The notes: generated from the sequence alone by a model not told the origin. A stretch of DNA of 64,000 nucleotides from Earliella scabrosa (GCA_022605405.1 JABYQQ010000003.1:682001-746000); one strand, 5' to 3'; counted from the stretch's first letter, positions 10,737 through 22,325 are shown. Numbers and translations are program-made.

Positions 10737-13374
10737 ATGCTTCTGTCAAACCCTAACAGGAAGAGCTTCTCGCTCAGCCTTAATATTCCCTTGACCAGGT
10801 CCTCGTCCGGGCGACCATCCAAGGACGGCAGCAGCCCCCTGCACAAGTTGCACCACAAGTCCCCCCGCTCCCCCTCACGCGACAAATTCTCTGCGCCACA
10901 CAGTCCGCTCGTCCCTTCCCACCTCAAGCTCGAGCAGCCCATTCTTTCCATACCGCTCACCGAAAGTCTCGACCCAGCGGAGAAGATGAAGTTGCTGAAG
11001 AAGACGCGGAAATTGAGCCGCATCCTCGGAGAGGTCCCCATCCCCGTCTCCGTAGACGACGTCCATGACCTGCGTTACACGGGTTACACGGGCCTCCTGG
11101 AGGAACCCCTTACCGCGACGTCCCCGTCAACATCTGCGTCGTCCTCACCAGGGAAGCCGCCGCCGGGCATCGAGCAACAGATTCCCCTCAAGCGCAGCGC
11201 CACGGTCAGTCACAACAGGTTCGCGCAGCAAAGGGAGATCCAGCGCGCCCGCTCTCTCGCCTCACTTCGCCCTTCGCTATCAATCCCTCTCTCACCAACG
11301 CGCTCACCACAACTCTCACCAGTCGAGGGTGCCTGGCCGCACGGCCTGGCGCCTCTCCCCGCTTCGCCCGTCTCCGTCTCGCCTACCAGCCCGTCGCGTG
11401 ACTCCGCAAAGGGGACGATTGGTCCGACGCGTCGTGATTCATTAACCTCCGTCACCTCGCGTCGTACTTCCATCTCGTCTCTTCTCTTTGAGCGGACCCC
11501 GGAGCAGGTGCAGCGCGCCCGTGCGGCTAAGCTCGCTCGCCAGCTCGGAGAGAACATACCGCCAGAGGTGCTCCTGCGTGCGACGTCTCCCCCTCCTGCG
11601 TCTCCGTCGATCATGTCGTTTGCAGAAGCGTCGATGGAACTCAAGGGACCCGCCGTGCGAAGGAGCTCGTCGACGAGGCGTGCCGAACAGACGCGGCCCA
11701 AGAAGCGCCGCCTGAGCCTGGACGTCAAGACGTTCATGCGCGAGCCTAACCTGCGTGCCGACGTGCCGTTCCTCTCCGAGACCCTAAAGCACCGTGTGCT
11801 GAAGAAGACAAGCAAGCTCCGTCGCCCGAACACGGCGGGCGCGACGATGGAGAGCCCGAAGCGGCATCCTCCCATGGCCCAGAGCTCGGATGTGGACTCT
11901 GACCTCGAGGACGACCCCGAACTGGCACTCGCGGTGGAGAAACAGCGCGCGCTGAATGTGCGGCGGGCGCGCAAGATGAACCAGGTCAGTCGCGTTTTGT
12001 CATGTATCAGTGGGCACATGTTTGAGACTGTGTGCGTCGAGCGGCGGCTGACCGTATGTTTTGTCTCCGCAGGTGTTCGGAAATGACCCTCCGCCGGCGC
12101 TGTTCCAGATAACGAACCTGTCCCCGAGCGCCGCGGACGAGACGGTGTCCGTCGCGCTCGAAATCTCGGATCGCAGACGCGACTCGCGTTCGACGTTCGT
12201 GTCTGTCACAGCAAGTACGTTCTCAGCACCAGAGCTGGATGGCGGGCGGCGGAACAGTCGGGACTCCACTGGGGAGAACCTGTCACCCTTGGTATTTGCC
12301 GAAGCCGAGTCTGTTCCCCCTACGGCGCCGCATACACCACGCCCAGGGACACCAGCTGAGGAGTACGCAGGCTCTGTGCAGTTGCCCTACCTCAACCCCA
12401 GTCAACCATCCCTCAGCGAATTCCCCACGCCTCCGGGCTATTCGATCCCTCCGCTCACTTCACCCAGTCAACATTCCATTGCAGTCTCGATGGTCACAAC
12501 AGTCTCAGTAACGCCCTCACAACCTGCCTCTTACCACTCGCAGGTCCCACTGACGACGCCCATCCGGACGACGAACCTCCGCGCCAGCCCGCCGCCCTTT
12601 GCGAGCATGTTCCACTGGGGCTCCGCGTCCGCGCCGACCTCGCCCCCAACGATGAGCAAGCCGCTCCCGCTGCCCCCCTCCGCGCCAGCGAGCGCGATCG
12701 AGCCGAGCCCGCCCGAACCAGACTTCCGCACACGCCGCCTCCGCGCGGCGAAGCTCTCCCGCTTCTTCGGCGTCGGCATGCACGACATCACGGGCATGCT
12801 CGCGCACGACAACGGCTCGACGCCCTCCCTCACCGCCCCGACCACCGCCCCGCCGCTCGCTGTGTACCCTGTGCCTCCGGTCCCGCCTGTCCCGCCCGTG
12901 CCGTCGCTGTACGGCTCCCAGCGGTCCGACTCGGCAGAGACGGTCGCGACGCCCTCGTCCCCGACGCTCGTGCGCCCGTTCGCGAGCTCGGGCGTGCCCC
13001 CGTCGAGTGCCGCGGCCGAGGAGCGCGACTCGTCCTCGTCCTCGCGGCACTCCCGGCATTCGCGCAAAAGCTCGTCCAGCGGGACGCGGCGCAGCCAAAG
13101 CGCGTCGCGTGCTGCGGCGCGCCGGGGTGGGCCGGCGCCGCAGTCCCCGACGGCAAGTTCGACCCCTACGCCGATCTCGACGTCCGCAAAGGACCGGAAC
13201 CGGTCGAACAGCGAGCCGGACGTGCCAGCGCACGGGCGGACGTGCTCGACGACGGTCGAGGTCGCGGCCGAGTCGCGGGGCAAGTACTTCTTCCTCGAGA
13301 ACCGGCGGGCGAATAGGATGACGCGCGAGCTCGAGATGCAGGCTGCGATCAAGCAGCTCCGGAAGATCAAGTGA
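10737..13374 (+). CDS. Large disordered protein with repeated KLxRxLG-type motif
   Basis: Exons 10737-11984 and 12073-13374 give 849 residues, mostly Ser/Pro-rich and predicted disordered. I do not recognise a catalytic domain. A short basic motif recurs four times: KTRKLSRILGEVPIP (about nt 11,000), RAAKLARQLGENIPP (about 11,520), RRARKMNQVFGNDPPP (across the intron at 11,985-12,072) and RAAKLSRFFGVGMHD (about 12,748). A degenerate copy reads KKTSKLRRP near 11,800. The C-terminus is a charged helix, ENRRANRMTRELEMQ. The repeated motif suggests multiple copies of a short linear binding site, which is inference. The ATG at 10737 is chosen because upstream ATGs open only short frames. Confidence 0.8.
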
Positions 13375-13955
13375 ACGATGACGACGACGACGTGGTGGAT
13401 GGAGCGAGGATCGTGTGTGTGTCTGCGCACCGCGGGGCTCCGCCACCTTGATGACCCATCCTGTTATTTTGCATATCTTATAGCTCTCGTTTGTTCATCC
13501 GTACCATATGCTTCGCGCTTCCTCTCTTGCCGATTTCCCCCGCATACCTCCCTAGTACCCTTACTGCACACCTGCATACCACGCCCCCTGTTACGCGTTA
13601 CGACTCCGGCCTGTCTGCTACCCCATATCTGATGTCCATAGCTCATACACTCGCATTTACTTATTGTTTGTTTGATCTCGTTGCATACATACGCTACATA
13701 GTCCCCACTTGTCTCTTGGATTGCGGTCGTGTTTGTTAGCCGTTAGCAGTACTTCGCGCGAGCCGCATCACGTTTGTAACGCTTGGAACCACCCAGTAAT
13801 CCAGTAATCATTAGTGTTCTAATGAGGCGACGGTGACGTGCACTTGGATCGCGCCAATGGTCAGACAATCCGTTCGGACGTTGTTGATTCATTATAATGA
13901 TTCATTCGAAGGCTGATACATGCTAGTCATATACGACGTCTCGAGGCAGAAGCAA
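13375..13955. other. Intergenic region between convergent genes
   Basis: About 580 bp between the stop at 13374 (plus) and the Con-6 stop at 13956 (minus). It is CT-rich then AT-rich, consistent with two facing 3' untranslated regions. No gene seen. Confidence 0.5.
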
Positions 13956-14368
13956 CTAGATGCCTTGCTCCTCCATCTCCTCGACGATCTTCTGGGATTG
14001 CTGCTTGGTCTCCTCGGAGTTATTGGGGTTGGAGACGGCAGCCTAAAGAATAGGCGTCACGAATGCGTCCCGTCAATCCCGCCGGGCGAGACGCACCTTG
14101 TGTCCGCGCAGGACCTGACCGTCGTGCGCGAGCTGGCTGTCAACTTCGCCGTTCTCATACATCTCGTTGAGGCGGCGCTCGGCATCTGCGCGAGTCTCCT
14201 CAGAGTTGTTGGGGTTGTGCATGGCACCCTCTGCAAGAAAGTCAGGAAGTAGTTCGAGGACAACTTGGAATCACTCACTCAAGCCGCGAGCAACCTGTGA
14301 AGAAAGGGGTTAGCGAGCCTGTCACTTCCCGAATGAGACGTTGCACCTACGTTACCAGGGTTGGGCAT
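13956..14368 (-). CDS. CON6: Conidiation-specific protein 6 family, copy 1
   Basis: Small Con-6 family protein; in Neurospora the founding member accumulates during conidiation, and basidiomycete copies are unstudied. Exons 14368-14351, 14294-14279, 14230-14097, 14042-13956; 255 nt, 84 residues. The sequence begins MPNPGNVARGLKGAMHNPNN and carries two copies of the hallmark NPNNSEET repeat (SEETRADAERRLNEMYENG and SEETKQQSQKIVEEME). Two introns interrupt the first 12 codons. A TATA-like stretch lies about 90 bp upstream (14457-14466). The protein is highly charged and probably an extended helix. Tandem with a second copy on the same strand. Confidence 0.93.
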
Positions 14369-14857
14369 GGCGATGTGATGTGGTGGTGGGGAGATATCGA
14401 TGGTATGCGGTGTAAAAAAGGATGAGTTGTTGTGAGGGATTTCATACTTTCTGTAGGTATATATACGCACTCGGAGGGCATCGTGGCTGGTGTGCTACCT
14501 TGCATGTTGAGGGCGGTTGCAACCGTGTTTGACCGTCAGCACGCGTCATGACGCGTGACGTCATCGGAAGGTTGGTAGGATCGTGACGTCTTCCCTCGTC
14601 TTCCGCGATCGTTTCCGCGCATGCCGCTTCGGGAGGAGCCAATCCCAACGCGCAAGTTCGGCGGAGTCAATACTCTTCAGCGGGATGCACAAACGACACG
14701 GTCATGGCTCGTTCGCATACAGCGACTGGTGAGACTTTGCACTCATGATGAACATGGTTGTTGACGCTGGGGATTCACGGCGCGTTCATTATCACATACA
14801 GAGACTCCTACAATGCCCCAAACATATTCGTACACAGCCCGCGAGTATCCCAACCCT
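14369..14857. other. Intergenic spacer between the two Con-6 genes
   Basis: About 490 bp holding the promoter of copy 1 and the 3' end of copy 2. Around 14,540-14,560 there are short repeats of the ATGACGCGT kind (catgacgcgtgacgtcat), resembling CRE/ATF sites. No gene seen. Confidence 0.4.
14457..14466 (-). promoter_or_regulatory. TATA-like box of Con-6 copy 1
   Basis: The plus-strand stretch gtatatatac reads the same on the minus strand as a TATA element. It sits about 90 bp upstream of the Con-6 start at 14368, a plausible spacing. Confidence 0.45.
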
Positions 14858-15289
14858 TCACATGTCGTCCTGCAGCTCCTCGATCGCGTTTGCGGACCTC
14901 TCCTTGGCCTCCTCGCTGGTGTTGGGGTTGTTCAGGTTCGCCTGAGTAAAGGTGGTCAACCTCATGAGAGCGCATGATACAGGCCGATGGCGGAGCACGT
15001 ACCTTGTGCCCTTGGATGACCTGAGCGTTGTGGGCCTCCTTGCTGTCGACCTCGCCCCTCTCGTACATCTCGTCAAGACGGCGCTGAGCGTCGGCGCGTG
15101 TCTCCTCCGAGTTGTTCTGGTTCGAGATAGCGCCCTCTGTCAAACGGTGAGGGATCCGGACACAGGCCTCTTGGCGATAGCCACTCACTCAGGCCACGAG
15201 CGACCTATATGCGTAGAGATGGTATACGTTAGCACTATGGCCTCTGCCGAATGGCTGAGGGTACCCACATTTCCGGGGTTAGCAGGCAT
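14858..15289 (-). CDS. CON6: Conidiation-specific protein 6 family, copy 2
   Basis: Exons 15289-15269, 15204-15189, 15136-15003, 14941-14858; again 255 nt and 84 residues. It starts MPANPGNVARGLKGAISNQNN and contains NQNNSEETRADAQRRLDEMYERG and NPNTSEEAKERSANAIEELQ. The three introns lie at the same codons and phases as in copy 1, and the second and third exons have identical lengths (16 and 134 nt), so the two genes are a tandem duplication. A TATAAAA-like box is about 85 bp upstream (15373-15379, minus). Likely induced during stress or sporulation by family analogy; this is not visible in the sequence. Confidence 0.93.
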
Positions 15290-15372
15290 TGCGAGCGGCA
15301 GGGAGAATATACGACGATACGAGTGGGGGTAAGAAAGGCGTGTTGAGGGAGAACGAGCCGACAATCCAGGCG

Positions 15373-15379
15373 TTTTATA
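15373..15379 (-). promoter_or_regulatory. TATA-like box of Con-6 copy 2
   Basis: The plus strand reads ttttata, TATAAAA on the minus strand, about 85 bp upstream of the start codon at 15289. Confidence 0.45.
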
Positions 15380-16403
15380 TGGTTTCTGGCAGCAATCGTC
15401 GACGCAGCGACGAGGCTCCCTTCACCCGCTTTCCATAATTGGGCAAGAGGTTGCCAAAAATGAAGGGGACGGAGCGTTGACGCGCGTTGTGTTGACGTGA
15501 AGCTCTCGGACGTCAGCACTGTTCCCACGCATTACGGTCGCATCCTCCTTCCGAGCCTGAGTACTGAGTGTCTGGTGTCTTCGAGATCGTAGCGAGCGAT
15601 GGACAGCGATTCTAGTGATGAGTACGTATTCGTCGGAGCTTGCCACCTCATATGTGTATGTGGACTTGAGCGCGACACCGTCGCCTAGCATGCATGCCCA
15701 CTGGCACGGTGAGTGGGGTTGACCTACAGTTGTTCCTACGCCGATCTGACGAACGTGGAAGGCTCTTCTCGGTTCTATGTCCCCAGCAATTGACAGCGCG
15801 ATATGGATCCTGGATGGATGGACGCCGCTGCTCGACTGGGGCTGTAATCCATCGTGATTCGTAGTTGCATCCACGTCGATATCCAGTGGCTTCGCGCGCG
15901 CGCTAGACATCCCACGCCAACCCAGGAGGATCTACAACTTGAAGGCGATGTAAGGTTCTGCCAGAACCAGCGACGTGCCCCTCACCGAAAGGCCACGATG
16001 CTGTACGGGACCGCACCCAGATGCAGTGCGCGGAGTAGAGGCGAGGCAAGGACTTCAAGCTTGAAGCTTGAAGAGCAATCTAGGCGAGGAAGGGGACCCA
16101 TGGTCCGCGCACTAACCGTGTTTGTCTGAACGCAATTAAGGGTGAGGACACAAGCGCCGGGGTTGGGCAAGCCTTCGATCTGCCAGGCTGACAGGACTGC
16201 CAGATGCGGTGGGCTAGGGACGTCTTCTACCTCAATCATGCGCGCCCCGTCCGTCTACTTTATCCATATCCACTGATTCAGCCACCGCATTGTCGGGGCT
16301 GTGCACGTCTCCAACCCAGCGTACTCCGGCATCCATGGACGGTCGCAAATCCTCAAATACGCCCGGGACGCCCTCAGGCGTCCTTCGACACGCCCGTCCG
16401 ACG

Positions 16404-16410
16404 TTATAAA
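16404..16410 (+). promoter_or_regulatory. TATA box of the MARVEL-type gene
   Basis: TTATAAA stands about 150 bp upstream of the ATG at 16562 and is followed by a CT-rich tract, the usual fungal core-promoter arrangement. Confidence 0.5.
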
Positions 16411-16561
16411 CGAGTCTTCCCCCTTTTCCCTGGTCATACTCCGCACTCTGTCTAGGTATGTCATTGCTTGCTTCTTCCCTCGTCTGCCAGCTGACATCTC
16501 TTTCAAGGGCCACAGCTATCCCCGACGTTGCCTACAGTACCAGCTCAAGCTCCTAATTACG

Positions 16562-17584
16562 ATGTCGGTCTTCCGCGTTCTCCTCATCCTGCGCCTCGCT
16601 GCCCTGGGTATGTCTCTCCGTTCCACGGTTCGAGATACTGCCTTGGTACTCATATGGACTCTTACAGGCTGGACATGCCTATGCGCCCTCATCATGCTAG
16701 GAGTGGGTGCCCACACGCTGGATGCCGCCGGTGACCTGGGGTTGCCTGTCTTCGCGTGGGCGGGGCTCGCTGTCGCCACGGCCATCCTCGCACTCGCGTC
16801 CCTCCCCGCCATGTACGTCTCCCCATCCCCCCATCCGCATCCCCGACTACTCTCTCTGTGTATGCTCATCGCCCGCGTCGTCAGGCTGATCGTTGACACG
16901 ATCCGGACCGGCGCTTTCACGTCGATGATCGTCGTCGAGCTGGCTTGGCTGGGTGCGTTCACTGCCGTCATCTCCTAACCGTCCTGTCATCGCTGACGTC
17001 GGCGCTGACAGGTTTCCTCGGCGTTATGCTGCTCGCCACGGGAGCTGCCGCCGCGTCCAATGCCTCGGGCTTCTGGGTTCAGTGTGGCGCGGCCCACGCG
17101 GCCATCCGCACCGTCTGCAACGAGACCTCCGCTGCAGCGGCGTTCGGGTTCCTCGGATGGGTCGCGAGTGAGTCCTCCGTCTTCTAACCGTGGGCACCCG
17201 ATCACACCCCCGCCCCCTATCGCGTCTTGTCGTGAGCTGACGGAGCCCCCTGCAGTCTGGGCATACACCGGGACCCTCCTCGTCGTCCTCATCATCCACG
17301 CACAGCGCGGCGACTACATCTGGCAGTCGTCCGTCAAGGAGATGGAGTCCAAGGCCGGCTCTTCCATCCCCCCCGCCGCTACCACCACGCCCGGCCTGTA
17401 CGGGTCTGAGCAGAAGCCCGTCGACGGCCAGGGCCAGGTACCGTACGCGTACCCGCCCCAGAACACGATGTCGCCTCAGTCGACGGGCACGCTGATTTCC
17501 CCCCAGTCGACTGGGTACCAGCAGCCGTACGCCCAACAGACAGGCGGGTTTGGCCAGCCGGCGCAGTCGTATTCTCAAGTGTAA
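16562..17584 (+). CDS. MARVEL-type four-helix membrane protein
   Basis: Exons 16562-16607, 16668-16812, 16885-16952, 17012-17167, 17256-17584; 247 residues. Four hydrophobic segments are visible at about residues 5-30, 42-65, 75-100 and 128-155, the MARVEL topology with both ends in the cytosol. The segment between helices 3 and 4 carries two cysteines (WVQCGAA, RTVCNET) and a possible N-glycosylation site. The cytosolic tail is Pro/Gln/Tyr-rich (QSTGTLISPQSTGYQQPY). Fungal relatives sit at plasma-membrane eisosome-like domains, but the role here is unknown. Confidence 0.8.
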
Positions 17585-18028
17585 ACCCATACCTCGGAGT
17601 ACGGGTTGAGGCTCGTGATCTGTATTCTGCTCGTGTTCCCTCCATCGAATCTCGTTATATCCACTGCTTGTCTGTCACTATGTACCAGCGACTGGGAAGA
17701 TTTCTTGGGTGTTCGTCGTCGTAACTGTACCACCTCGCATATTGCAATTGATGATTGACTACATGACCCCTCACAAACAGGCCGGTCTATGAATCCTTTC
17801 ACCCCGTGAACTACGATGAACCACCTTCGCAGATTGGCTAGCCCCTCTGCCGACGAGCGAGCCCCGCCATCGGTCTTGCGTCAGCACTGACAAGCTGACA
17901 TACCTCGCATGGGCCTCTGACAAGACTAGGACCGTCCGAATAGGCTGCGGTTGGACTTGCGCGGGTTCACTGGTGCAGACGTCACCGGTATATGAATACA
18001 ACAAGTGCGGAACGAGTGCGCAATAGCA
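17585..18028. other. Intergenic region between convergent MARVEL and RPB8 genes
   Basis: About 440 bp, probably two 3' untranslated regions. Nothing else recognised. Confidence 0.5.
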
Positions 18029-18817
18029 TTATCGGCGCAAGAGTATGAATACAGGGTCTCCGAGTACGATATTTGTCATATGCCTGTGCGATCCGGTGAG
18101 AGACATCAAGAGCCCACCAAACGACGCATAGGCCGTCCTAAGCAAAGATCAGCAGGAGTCCAGGTAGGAGGACGCGGGAAGAGAGGGGTCCACTCACACA
18201 ACTTCTGCTGACCCGCCGTCGAACCTGTACACCTTCAACCTCGTATGAGCGGGTCAACATAACGGAGAGCGGAGGAGCGAACGAATGCCAACGCTCAACA
18301 AAGCAGGGACACGCATATACCGTGTGCCCTACGTACGACGTGTTTGTTGGTCGAACACGCAGCAGCGGACGGGATAACAGGAGGATGCAAGCGTGCAGGA
18401 AGTCACGAAACGATGCTCACCTTCCCATACATCACATAATCATAGTCGTCATCCAGCCCCCGCCGCTTCATGTCCGGCCTCCACACGTCCTTGTCCTTCT
18501 CCTCGTCGTCAGCAGCCCCCCCTGCGCCCTGTGGTACGCGCGACAGTGACGATGCGAGCGCGAGCGCGAACGACTGGTCCTTTTGCAGCGGGAAGAGCTC
18601 GACGTTGTAGTCCAGCGTCAGCTCCATGTCGTAGTTTTTCGAGCGGGCGTAGAGACGCGACACTGCGACACGCGACGCAGGGTTAGCTTCAGCTTCGACC
18701 GCGGAACGGACGGCCAGGCTGAGAGCGCGCACCTCGGTCAAATTTCTTGCCCTCTTTGTCTATGTCGCTGATCGTGAACATGTCATCGAAAAGGACGTTG
18801 GACGTGTTTGACGACAT
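18029..18817 (-). CDS. RPB8: RNA polymerases I, II and III shared subunit RPB8 (ABC14.5)
   Basis: OB-fold subunit common to all three nuclear RNA polymerases. Exons 18817-18733, 18662-18421, 18232-18198, 18137-18029 give 156 residues. Family landmarks: NVLFDDMFTISDIDKEGKKFDR, VSRLYARSKNYDMELTLD, FALALASSL, DYDYVMYGKVYRF, and TAYASFGGLLMSLTGSHRH near the C-terminus. The second intron is 188 nt, about three times the local norm; I noticed no known element in it. A naive reading stops 13 codons into exon 3, and splicing at the GT at 18197 is required to reach the conserved FGGLLM block. It lies just downstream of the TTL-family gene on the same strand. Confidence 0.93.
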
Positions 18818-19028
18818 TTTGGTGTGGACCTCGTCGAACCAGGATTCCAATGGGACAAGCCGGTGAGTACAAGACTGAGGCGCGAACAAGCGGCGCGTCC
18901 GCCACAACTGCTCTGGATTTTGCCGAATTGCCTGATTTGGGCGTCCCTACACCACTGGCACTACTTGCTCAAACGTACAACACGAATAGGTACTAGGTAC
19001 TGTTACGGGCTGGCTGCGTCTCGTGTAA

Positions 19029-20682
19029 TCACCACCCTCGCGCTCCCCTAAGCTGCATATCAAGGCACATCCTCAGATTTTCCTTCGTTTCGCCAACATT
19101 CCAGTCCGTCGATGTTCCATCCTCCTCGCTGAAGAAGGGCACCACGCACGTCCTCGCGATTGCTTTGAACAGGTCCTCAAGGATCCACGTGAGCCGAGGT
19201 CCGGTTAACTCGATGGCAGGTTCGGAGTTGACTTCGAGGAGCTTGACCTGGAACTTCCGTGGCGCGTCTGTGGAGGGTTCGTGTACTACGACAAAGTCGA
19301 TCCCGTACAGCTCGAAGGCATTCGGAAGCGGCTGTTCATCCGATACATATGAATGCAAGTTCTCATCGCGAGCTGCTCAGCGCAGTCGCGCGTTCGGTCG
19401 TGCTCACCTGGAAGTGCACACTCATCTCGACAGCAGCTTTGAATGTGTCCGCAAGGACTTCGCATACCTGCTTCTTCAGTCCCTTGACGTCCTCGGCAGT
19501 GAGAGTGGGATACTGCGACTCCCGAGCTTGGGCTGCCAGCTGTCTCCGCTCGAGACGCAGCGCCTCAGGGTCCATAACGATTCCCATTGCGCGCGGCGGC
19601 CGCGGCTGTTGCTTGCGGGGTGACTGTTGGGGAGAAGAGAGAACATGGCACCCGACGAGCTCGTCGAGCAGCCGAACGCCCGCCTCTCCGCGCTCCGTTT
19701 GCAGGGAAGTGTTCGTCAGATGCGCGGCCAGGTCCATCTCCGCGCCATCCGAGTCCTGCTTCGCGGGCGGAGAGTAGGGCACGGCAGAGAATAGTGCGAG
19801 GATGCGCTCATACATATACACCTTGATGGCGCCAGATGCAACGCAGTAGACGCGAAGGTGGAACTGATTATCGGTTGAATCAGGTGGTGAAGGTCGAGAG
19901 TAAGGACTGGCTGACTTTGTGTCCATGTAGGTCTTTCACGGCGGGTTTGACGGCGCCGTCCAAGGGAATCTCAGCTGGGTCTAGGAGCAACGGCTTTGGG
20001 AGGTACTCCTACGGCGATGTCAGGATGGGCGGGAGAGTGCAGTGAGAGGGAATGCACTCGCCTGTATCACGAAGTGTCGCAGTTGTGAAGTCACAACGGC
20101 GGTATCGCGACCATCTTTGGTCACTTCTTCGTCCTCAGACCCAGATTCGTCCTGTTCGAACTCCTGGAAGATGGCCTCCAGGTCTGCCTTTGTGTGAAAC
20201 AAGCGCAGGCCCATGCCGCGGTCAGCCATTCCAGGCTTGAGAATCCACCACTTGGAAGGATCTCCTTTCTCGATCTCCTCGGAAAGGTCGTACAAGTCGT
20301 CTCCCCACAACTCGTCCAGTTCATCCGCGAAGCTGAGCTCCAACTCCCATGTTCTCGGCACGCCTCGCGCGAGGACTGACTCCGGATGTTTGGTGAGGTA
20401 GTTGTGCACGCAGCGAGACAGGAAGTGCTTGCGTATCAGGGCTTTGCGGATCACATAGGAGGACGAGAGGACCTTGGAATTGGGATCATGGGAGAAGGTG
20501 AGATCGTGATCGAGAGAATCATATGTCGCCCACTGAAGAAGCCGACCTGGCGCGGCGCTGATGTCCTGAGAAAGCGTGTCCACAATACGCGGCGGAGAGG
20601 CAAGGGAGTTCAAAGCGTCGTGCACGAGACGATTCGTGAGCGATGCGGACGGCCAGGAGACAAACGCAGTGAATCCGGCCAT
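19029..20682 (-). CDS. Tubulin-tyrosine ligase family protein
   Basis: ATP-grasp enzyme of the TTL/TTLL family, which adds amino acids to tubulin tails; the yeast relative is Pby1, a P-body-associated protein. Exons 20682-20062, 20008-19916, 19863-19408, 19331-19029; 490 residues. Landmarks: KWWILKPGMADRGMGLRLF (ATP site), RHFVIQEYLPKPLLLD, KFHLRVYCVASGAIKVYMYE, DLAAHLTNTSLQ, AFELYGIDFVV and KLLEVNSEPAIELTG. There is no SurE domain in front, unlike yeast Pby1. The first intron (20061-20009) has a GC donor, forced by the conserved FVIQ/EYLPKPL join. A disordered insert lies near HVLSSPQQSPRKQQ. Divergent from MMM1, with 206 bp between starts. Confidence 0.9.
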
Positions 20683-20888
20683 GCTCGCTGGAGACAGGAA
20701 ACAGATCTAGACGCCGAACGCGTCGCGGGTATACGCGCCACACGTGATCTATGACGGTGGGAGACACGGGCGGCTATCTCGTCGTCGCCGCTTGTCGCGC
20801 GGTAGCTCGGCCCCCGCATGCACCTGTAGTCTCCCCGGATTCATTTCCCCTCCCGACCACTTCTCCCCTCTCCTAGCCGTCGCTCGCT

Positions 20889-22096
20889 ATGGCGTCGGCA
20901 TACATCTTCACGCTGCAGCCCACGTTCACGCAGGGTCTCATCCTCGGACAAGCCTCCATCCTCTTCCTTCTGTTCCTCGTCCTGAAATACCTCTTCTTCG
21001 ACACGGACCCCGACCGGCCGTACAGGAAGGCTTCTTACCCGCCGAAGGTTGAGCTAGATAGCAGTGACGAAGACTTGACTGCCGCGCGCATAAACCTCAG
21101 TGATTTTGAGTCGTCCAAGCGGGAGGGAGACTCGGAGAGCTCAGAGTGGCTGAATGTGTTCCTGCAGCAGGTATGTCTGTCGCTCATGTCGCACATAGTG
21201 CGGCCTTAACCCCGCTGGCCATAGGTCTTGGAGGCCTACCGCGTCAAGCTAAGAAATGGCCTGTCCGGTCCCGAAGGAGAGGAGGTAGCACGCCAACGCG
21301 TCGAAGACTTCGCCAACAAGATGCGGCCAAAAGGGCTCTTCGTGCGTGACAGACATAGACACCTGCCAGGCTTGGCCGCACTCTGACGTCGGCCGCAGGA
21401 CTACATCAAGGTGCATTCTGTTGACATGGGCTCGTCAGCACCACGACTATCGCGCGCACGCGTGCGACGCGAATTGTCACCAGGGGCTGAACCAGTGTGT
21501 ATGAATGTTTGTGTGATTGGTGCAGGAGCTGACTGCAGGGAGCAGGAAATCGAGTATGACATGAGCTACATCGACTCTGTCTCCATCTCTATATCCACGT
21601 CCGTGCTCTTCAACTACCCATTTCCCTCCTTCGCACGACTGCCCGTCTCACTCACCATTTCCCTATCACTGTTTGCGTCGTCCGTAAGTCTCCCTAATCA
21701 TTCATTTGACCGAAATGAGTCTGACCACAGAACCTTCCTGTTAACTTAGGTCCGGTTGACCCCTCCACATCCCAATTCTCCACACCCAACAATCACATTT
21801 ACTCTTCCCGCACCCCACTCCGACTTCACGCTCGACATCAAAACGACCTCTCTTATGGGGAGTCGCGCGAAGCTGGAAGATGTACCGAAAGTCCACGAAC
21901 TGATTCAGCATCAGGTGGGTCTGTCGCTGACGGTTGCTCCGAGCCTGTGATTCTGACTGTCTTGTTCCCTTAGATACGGAGGGTGATTATGGAAAAGGGC
22001 ACGTGGAAAGTGGTGCTGCCCGGCCTTGCCAGCGTGAGCGAGGTCAAGGAAGACGTCAAAATGGAGCGCGCGGCCGCAGAACAGTCCTTTAGCTAG
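20889..22096 (+). CDS. MMM1: Maintenance of mitochondrial morphology protein 1 (ERMES subunit)
   Basis: ER-anchored subunit of the ER-mitochondria encounter structure, with a lipid-transferring SMP (TULIP) domain. Exons 20889-21170, 21225-21341, 21399-21496, 21539-21683, 21750-21914, 21974-22096; 309 residues. A single membrane anchor lies at about residues 15-38 (GLILGQASILFLLFLVLKYLFF), as in the family. The SMP domain starts near SSEWLNVFLQQ and includes GSSAPRLSRARVR, SYIDSVSISISTSVLFNYP, FTLDIKTTSLMGSRAKLEDVPK and IMEKGTWKVVLPG. The third intron is only 42 nt; retaining it would insert 14 unrelated residues in frame, so that junction is less certain. Confidence 0.9.
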
Positions 22097-22325
22097 TGGT
22101 TCAAACGTCCAAGGCTTGGCCGGACGTCGACCTTCACGACAGTCATGATTGCATGAGTGAGCTCTTGCCCCCATATATCTGGACGAGCGATGGTCGCAGT
22201 GCTAGAGTATATTATACTATGTAATACTATAGTAGCAACCTGTTGTACTAATGCTGAACGCCATATCATGCATCCACAGGAGTTTACGTCTGCCGCCTAC
22301 CAGAGGACGACGTCTTCAATATTCA

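Larger units (their letters stand above)
15290..16561. other. Long intergenic region with weak coding hints
   Basis: About 1.27 kb between Con-6 copy 2 and the MARVEL gene. A start-like context at 15,600 (MDSDSSDE) and an open minus-strand frame at 15,422-15,910 were tested but could not be spliced into a convincing protein. The right part holds the MARVEL promoter. Confidence 0.4.

Noticed and set aside
12517..13446. Two 300-codon minus-strand open frames
   Set aside because: Antisense shadows of the GC-rich 10737-13374 gene; composition is Arg/Gly low-complexity and the plus frame has the consistent splicing and motif repeats.
15422..15910. Minus-strand open frame of 162 codons (MSSARAKPLDIDVDATTN)
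   Set aside because: No recognisable family, no continuation by splicing, and the opposite strand has competing weak signals (MDSDSSDE at 15,600; DLTNVEGSSRFYVPSN near 15,750). Too weak to call.
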